64,000 bases of DNA from Chamaea fasciata (taxonomy: Eukaryota; Chordata; Aves; Passeriformes; Sylviidae): NCBI GenBank assembly GCA_029207755.1, contig JARCOQ010000016.1, positions 13,103,307 to 13,167,306 of the forward strand, read 5' to 3'. A program made the position numbers and the translations under genes. The notes under the pieces are model-generated. The model did not search any database, was not told where the DNA came from, and was given only the letters and a program-made list of their open reading frames with translations. This document shows positions 60,405-64,000 of the stretch, in pieces (the stretch's first letter is position 1; each line of letters opens with the position of its first letter).

Positions 60405-61011
60405 GCAAGTCTCATGGAGCGTAAGGAGGTGATTTGTGACAGCTAACACGGCTTCACTGAGGGCACATTTGGTGGCTGTCTACGAGGGAGTTACAGAGCT
60501 GGCAAATTAGGGAAGGCTGTCAGATATTCACCTCGCTGGACTTGTGCAAGGCATTTGACACTGTCCCACATGACATCCCTGTCTCTTAACTGGAGAGCCA
60601 TGGATTTGACCGAGGGGAAGGAACTGGTGATGGTCACACTCAGAGCTGATGGCTCGGTGTCCGAACACAGAGCAGGGACCTAAGGTGTTCCTTGGGGTCA
60701 GCACTGGGACCAGGCCTGTTCACCAGAAACATGGGCAGGGGCATCACTGCACCCTCAGCATGCCTGGCAAGGGCACCCAGCTGTGCTGGCACTCACAGGA
60801 AGCAAGGGAAGCAATCCAGAGGGATCTCTCTCTGGCACAGGGTGCCCAGAGAAGCTGTGGCTGCTCCTGGATCTCTGGAAGTGTCCAAGACCAGGCTGCA
60901 CAGGGCTTGGAGCAAAGTGGGATAGTGGAAGGTGTCCCTGTCCATGGCAGGGGTGGAACAAGATGATCTTTAATGTCCCTTCCAACCCAAACTATCCTGT
61001 GGCTCTATAGT
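60405..61011 (+). mobile_element. CR1 LINE with internal deletion
   Basis: The copy reads right and covers two non-adjacent parts of the CR1 consensus. The first (60405-60828) is the reverse-transcriptase region: GTGATTTGTGACAGCTAACA, GGCATTTGACACTGTCCCAC, a frame reading GSALGPGLF that corresponds to the conserved RT motif, a degraded catalytic-Asp region, and AATCCAGAGGGATCTCT. At about 60829 it jumps to the 3' part: CTGGCACAGGGTGCCCAGAG, AAGCTGTGGCTGCTCCTGGA, AGTGGAAGGTGTCCCTGTCC, CCTTCCAACCCAAACTATCC, then the usual 3' tail. Several hundred bases of late ORF2 are missing at the junction. It is dead. Confidence 0.88.
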
Positions 61012-63740
61012 AAGTGAGCAATTCCCTCCCAGCAGTGCTGCCCTGCAGCCTGTACCTGCTGCTGTGCTGGGACTTCAGCACCATTGCTGTGAATCTACAT
61101 CAGTGTGATTCTAGCCAGGATGAATCCTGCCTCCAGCAGGTTTGTAAGAAATGAAAATTAATGACATGCAGATAGCTACAGAAAAAAATAAAATGCTCTA
61201 GAAAAATCAAAGCAGAATTCATGTCAGATCAATGTAAGGCCTGACCTCTAACCTGACATCCCAGGCACACTCTTCCCTCCCTCCACCACCAAAACAAAAG
61301 CACCTGAGTTTTGTCTCCCAGTAAAATACTGTTCATATTGCTCTAGACGTTTTTGCTTTCAGCTATAACCACCTTAACATGACACAGTTTCCTTTTCTGT
61401 TCCTTTTTCTGCCATCATTCCCTTCTCTCTTGCTCTCTGGAGAGTCAAAGTGCATATAAACCACCCAGAGCAAAGTTTCATCTCTTCTATCCTGGAGCCA
61501 AGAGGCAGAGTCACCCTCTTGGATGATTTGAACTGGGGCTGATTCCAAGTTGTGAGGGTCCCACTGTGGCTGGGTTCAAGCCAGCTAGTTCACATCTTTT
61601 CCTGCCGGAATATTCTCACGACTCCCAAAATACCCCCCCACATGTCAGTAACTTGCACTGAAGGGATTTACAAGCTTAGCCAGGCTCTAGGGCAAAGCAC
61701 CCACTGCCTCATTTCACTGGCCAGACATCCTTAGAAACCCTCCCGGGTGGATCTTGCTGCGTTTTTTGCCCGTGTTTGCAGGTGATGCTGACTTACTGCA
61801 TGATGAAAGGCACTGTAATGAAAAGCCTCTGATCTGGTATTTCTGTGCATCTCTAAAGAATGGCAGCTGAACTGCACTCACCTTTACACCGGTCAGAGCA
61901 GTTTGGTCAATTGGTGCTGTGCAGGTGTCGGCTGAAATGGCACAAACCTGGGCTACTGCAAAAGGGAACATTTCCTTATTTCATTTCCCCTTTGTTCTGA
62001 AGGTGGCTTTGCAGTGGGTTTTTCACACAAACAAAATACTCCTTTGTTCATGATCTGAAGGCTGGACTCAAAGCCCTTATTAACAAGTAAGTGGCTTCAG
62101 TAAGATCACTTCTGTTAGCAAAGATTGCAGGATTGAGCCCAAATTATTTTTTTTTTCCCCCAAAACTCTGCAAGGGCCCATCTCACACTACCTATATCTC
62201 TGCCAGAGAGATTACAGAGAGCTTGTCAAACAGGAAATAGAAACCAGACTTCTGTAAAGTAGAAATAACTACAGCTGACATTTTCCATCAAATGCTATTA
62301 TTCAGAATAAAAATACCTGTCCTAAAATGGAATCAGATTATCTAAAACAAGGCAGTATCTTTGCTAAATCAATGCCCTGACTTATAAATCCTTCAAGAGC
62401 TACCATAAGAGAAGTCCCACAGACAGAAGCCTCTACTCCCCAGTGAAACAAAGCACAGATGCTGAAAAGAAGGTATTTTCATGAGCAACAAACCCAGGCT
62501 CTTACTTACACTTGTAATCATTGAGGAACACACGCAGAGCTGACTGATTAGCAGCCTGGAGGTGACATATTAACTCAAATTACCTGGAGTAATTAGAGCC
62601 AATTTGCTCAGAACCATTAGCAAACAGGAGACAGGACAAAAGTGAGCCTAAAAGGCAGTGCCTAGGAGGTGCCTGTCCAACCTGCCTGTGCAATGTGGCT
62701 CTGCTGCTGCACTGGAGCACTTGAATAACTGAATTAAACCTTGCCATGGCTTTGGTCTGCCAGAAACCCTCACGGGGATTTTGACCTGTTTCAGTTTTGC
62801 TCCACGTAATTCCTTCCTAGAGGAGATTCCCTCAACAACCACTCACTTACTCTGCAAATTTACTCAAAATATTTCTCTCAAGAACAATGTTAGAAGTGTG
62901 ATTTTGAACAAGACAGGTTTAGATGTCTTTATACACTTAGAAAGTTTTGCTGCAATAAATATGTGTGAATTACTCTTAGTAGTGTTAAAAGTTATATAGA
63001 AATCTGCAGACACCCTTAGAGAATACACCCCAGTAAACATAATTCTTTATAAATCTAAATGCTAAAACAAAACACATCTGGAGAGACTGACAATGAAGTC
63101 TTGTCTTATACTCTAAACCAAGATGTTTCAATGATGTTTAGTATTTTCATGTATCAAAAAGCAATTAGTGGCTCTGCATATCTAAGAAACCATGTTGATA
63201 AGGAGGCAAAGTTTTGTTAAGTACATTGAGTCATGCTAATTTGTAACATACATTTGCTTTGCACTTTTCAACCTCCAAGAGCACTTTTTTCCCCTGCTTT
63301 TAACTCTGACACAGACAGATGGATTAGCTTGTTGTTTGGGGCATATTTCTTGTGGAAAATTTCATATAGTGGAAGGAGATGGTTTCACTTCTGGCCTGGA
63401 AACAACTGGTTTTAAAGGACTATTTTGTACAATTACTTTGAACACCTACTTATCACTAATTTGTTTTCTCCTAAATGTGGGAAGGCGCAATTTCCACTGA
63501 AGTTTCTTCGACAAGAGAAAGGAAATTTCATTGTAAAAACAAAATTTGTAAGGAACTGGCATTACCAACATGAATTGATGCCATCTTCCACGACTGGTTC
63601 ATCTGGTAAGAACAAAACAAGTGCTGTAGCAGACCTACATCAAAAGGTACATATTTAAGATAAAACTCAGCATTTTTTCCCTGTATAACTGAGAATACCA
63701 ATTGATTAATCCAATAGATCTTCATTATCTATGAAGGGCT
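61012..63740. other. Unique non-coding DNA
   Basis: AT-rich sequence without recognised genes or repeats. Open frames are at most 85 codons (61714-61971, -). A T-run lies near 62147. Confidence 0.55.
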
Positions 63741-64000
63741 TCAATCCTTACATCTCTCACTGGAGCCACAGCCTGTGTTCAGCTGAGAAAAACCAAGAAA
63801 CTCCTCCATGCCAGTGGGGCAGCTGAGCTCCAGCCAAACGGATGGATGTGTTTGGAGGGAGGGATTGTGCCTGAGGGGCAGCAGGGGAGGTGCAGATGTG
63901 GTGGAGGCACAGGAGCAGCACAGCTCCTGCAGGGAATGTGAAGCCCAAAGACCAAATCCCAAGTGTGAGCAGCACAGCTCCTGCAAGGAATGCAGGGCTG
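63741..64000. other. GC-rich edge with partial 54-bp-period repeat
   Basis: The last 260 bp are clearly more GC-rich than the preceding DNA. GAGCAGCACAGCTCCTGCA occurs at about 63913 and again at 63967, 54 bp apart, followed in both by GGAATG. Two copies are visible before the window ends, so this may be the start of a tandem array. The open frames on the minus strand are composition effects. Confidence 0.5.

Overview
The window looks like ordinary non-coding nuclear DNA from a bird, most likely a songbird. The evidence is its repeat content: several CR1 LINE fragments, most with the avian CR1 3' tail; solo LTRs of avian endogenous retroviruses, one pair resembling a passerine TguLTR5-like family; and otherwise AT-rich unique sequence with short homopolymers and microsatellites. 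I recognise no protein-coding exon, tRNA, rRNA or prokaryotic feature. The longest open frames outside the minisatellite reach about 150 codons. They have no recognisable domain, and lengths like this are expected by chance in 64 kb. The window could be a gene desert or lie inside one or more large introns; the sequence alone does not decide this.

Layout. Positions 1-8.6 kb are unique DNA. A 403-bp TATA-containing LTR candidate lies at 8.6-9.0 kb and a solo LTR at 10.67-11.25 kb. CR1 pieces follow at 14.0-14.3 kb (+), 17.7-18.2 kb (-), 20.9-21.2 kb (+) and 25.8-26.0 kb (-). A solo LTR at 27.98-28.70 kb carries a (CA)n tract and is flanked by perfect 6-bp direct repeats. A 0.56-kb block made of CR1 plus flanking sequence occurs twice (32.18-32.74 and 39.29-39.85 kb), gap-free over 531 bp with nine differences. 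A second copy of the 10.67-kb LTR family lies at 42.87-43.61 kb. A 46-bp perfect tandem duplication is at 45.84-45.94 kb and a CR1 tail at 46.14 kb. A 29-unit GC-rich minisatellite at 48.10-48.96 kb abuts a small CpG-dense patch. An ERVK-like solo LTR is at 50.05-50.45 kb, a very old CR1 copy at 52.4-53.15 kb and an internally deleted CR1 at 60.4-61.0 kb. The last 260 bp are GC-rich and contain a partial 54-bp-period repeat that may continue past the window edge.

The most informative observations are the local duplication of the CR1-bearing block with a readable direction, the higher-order repeat inside the minisatellite, a length-variable internal duplication in one LTR family, and the target-site duplications that fix several LTR boundaries. 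Some AT-rich, repeat-free stretches look like candidate conserved non-coding elements, but only a multi-species alignment could show that. I found no new gene system, and none is claimed.
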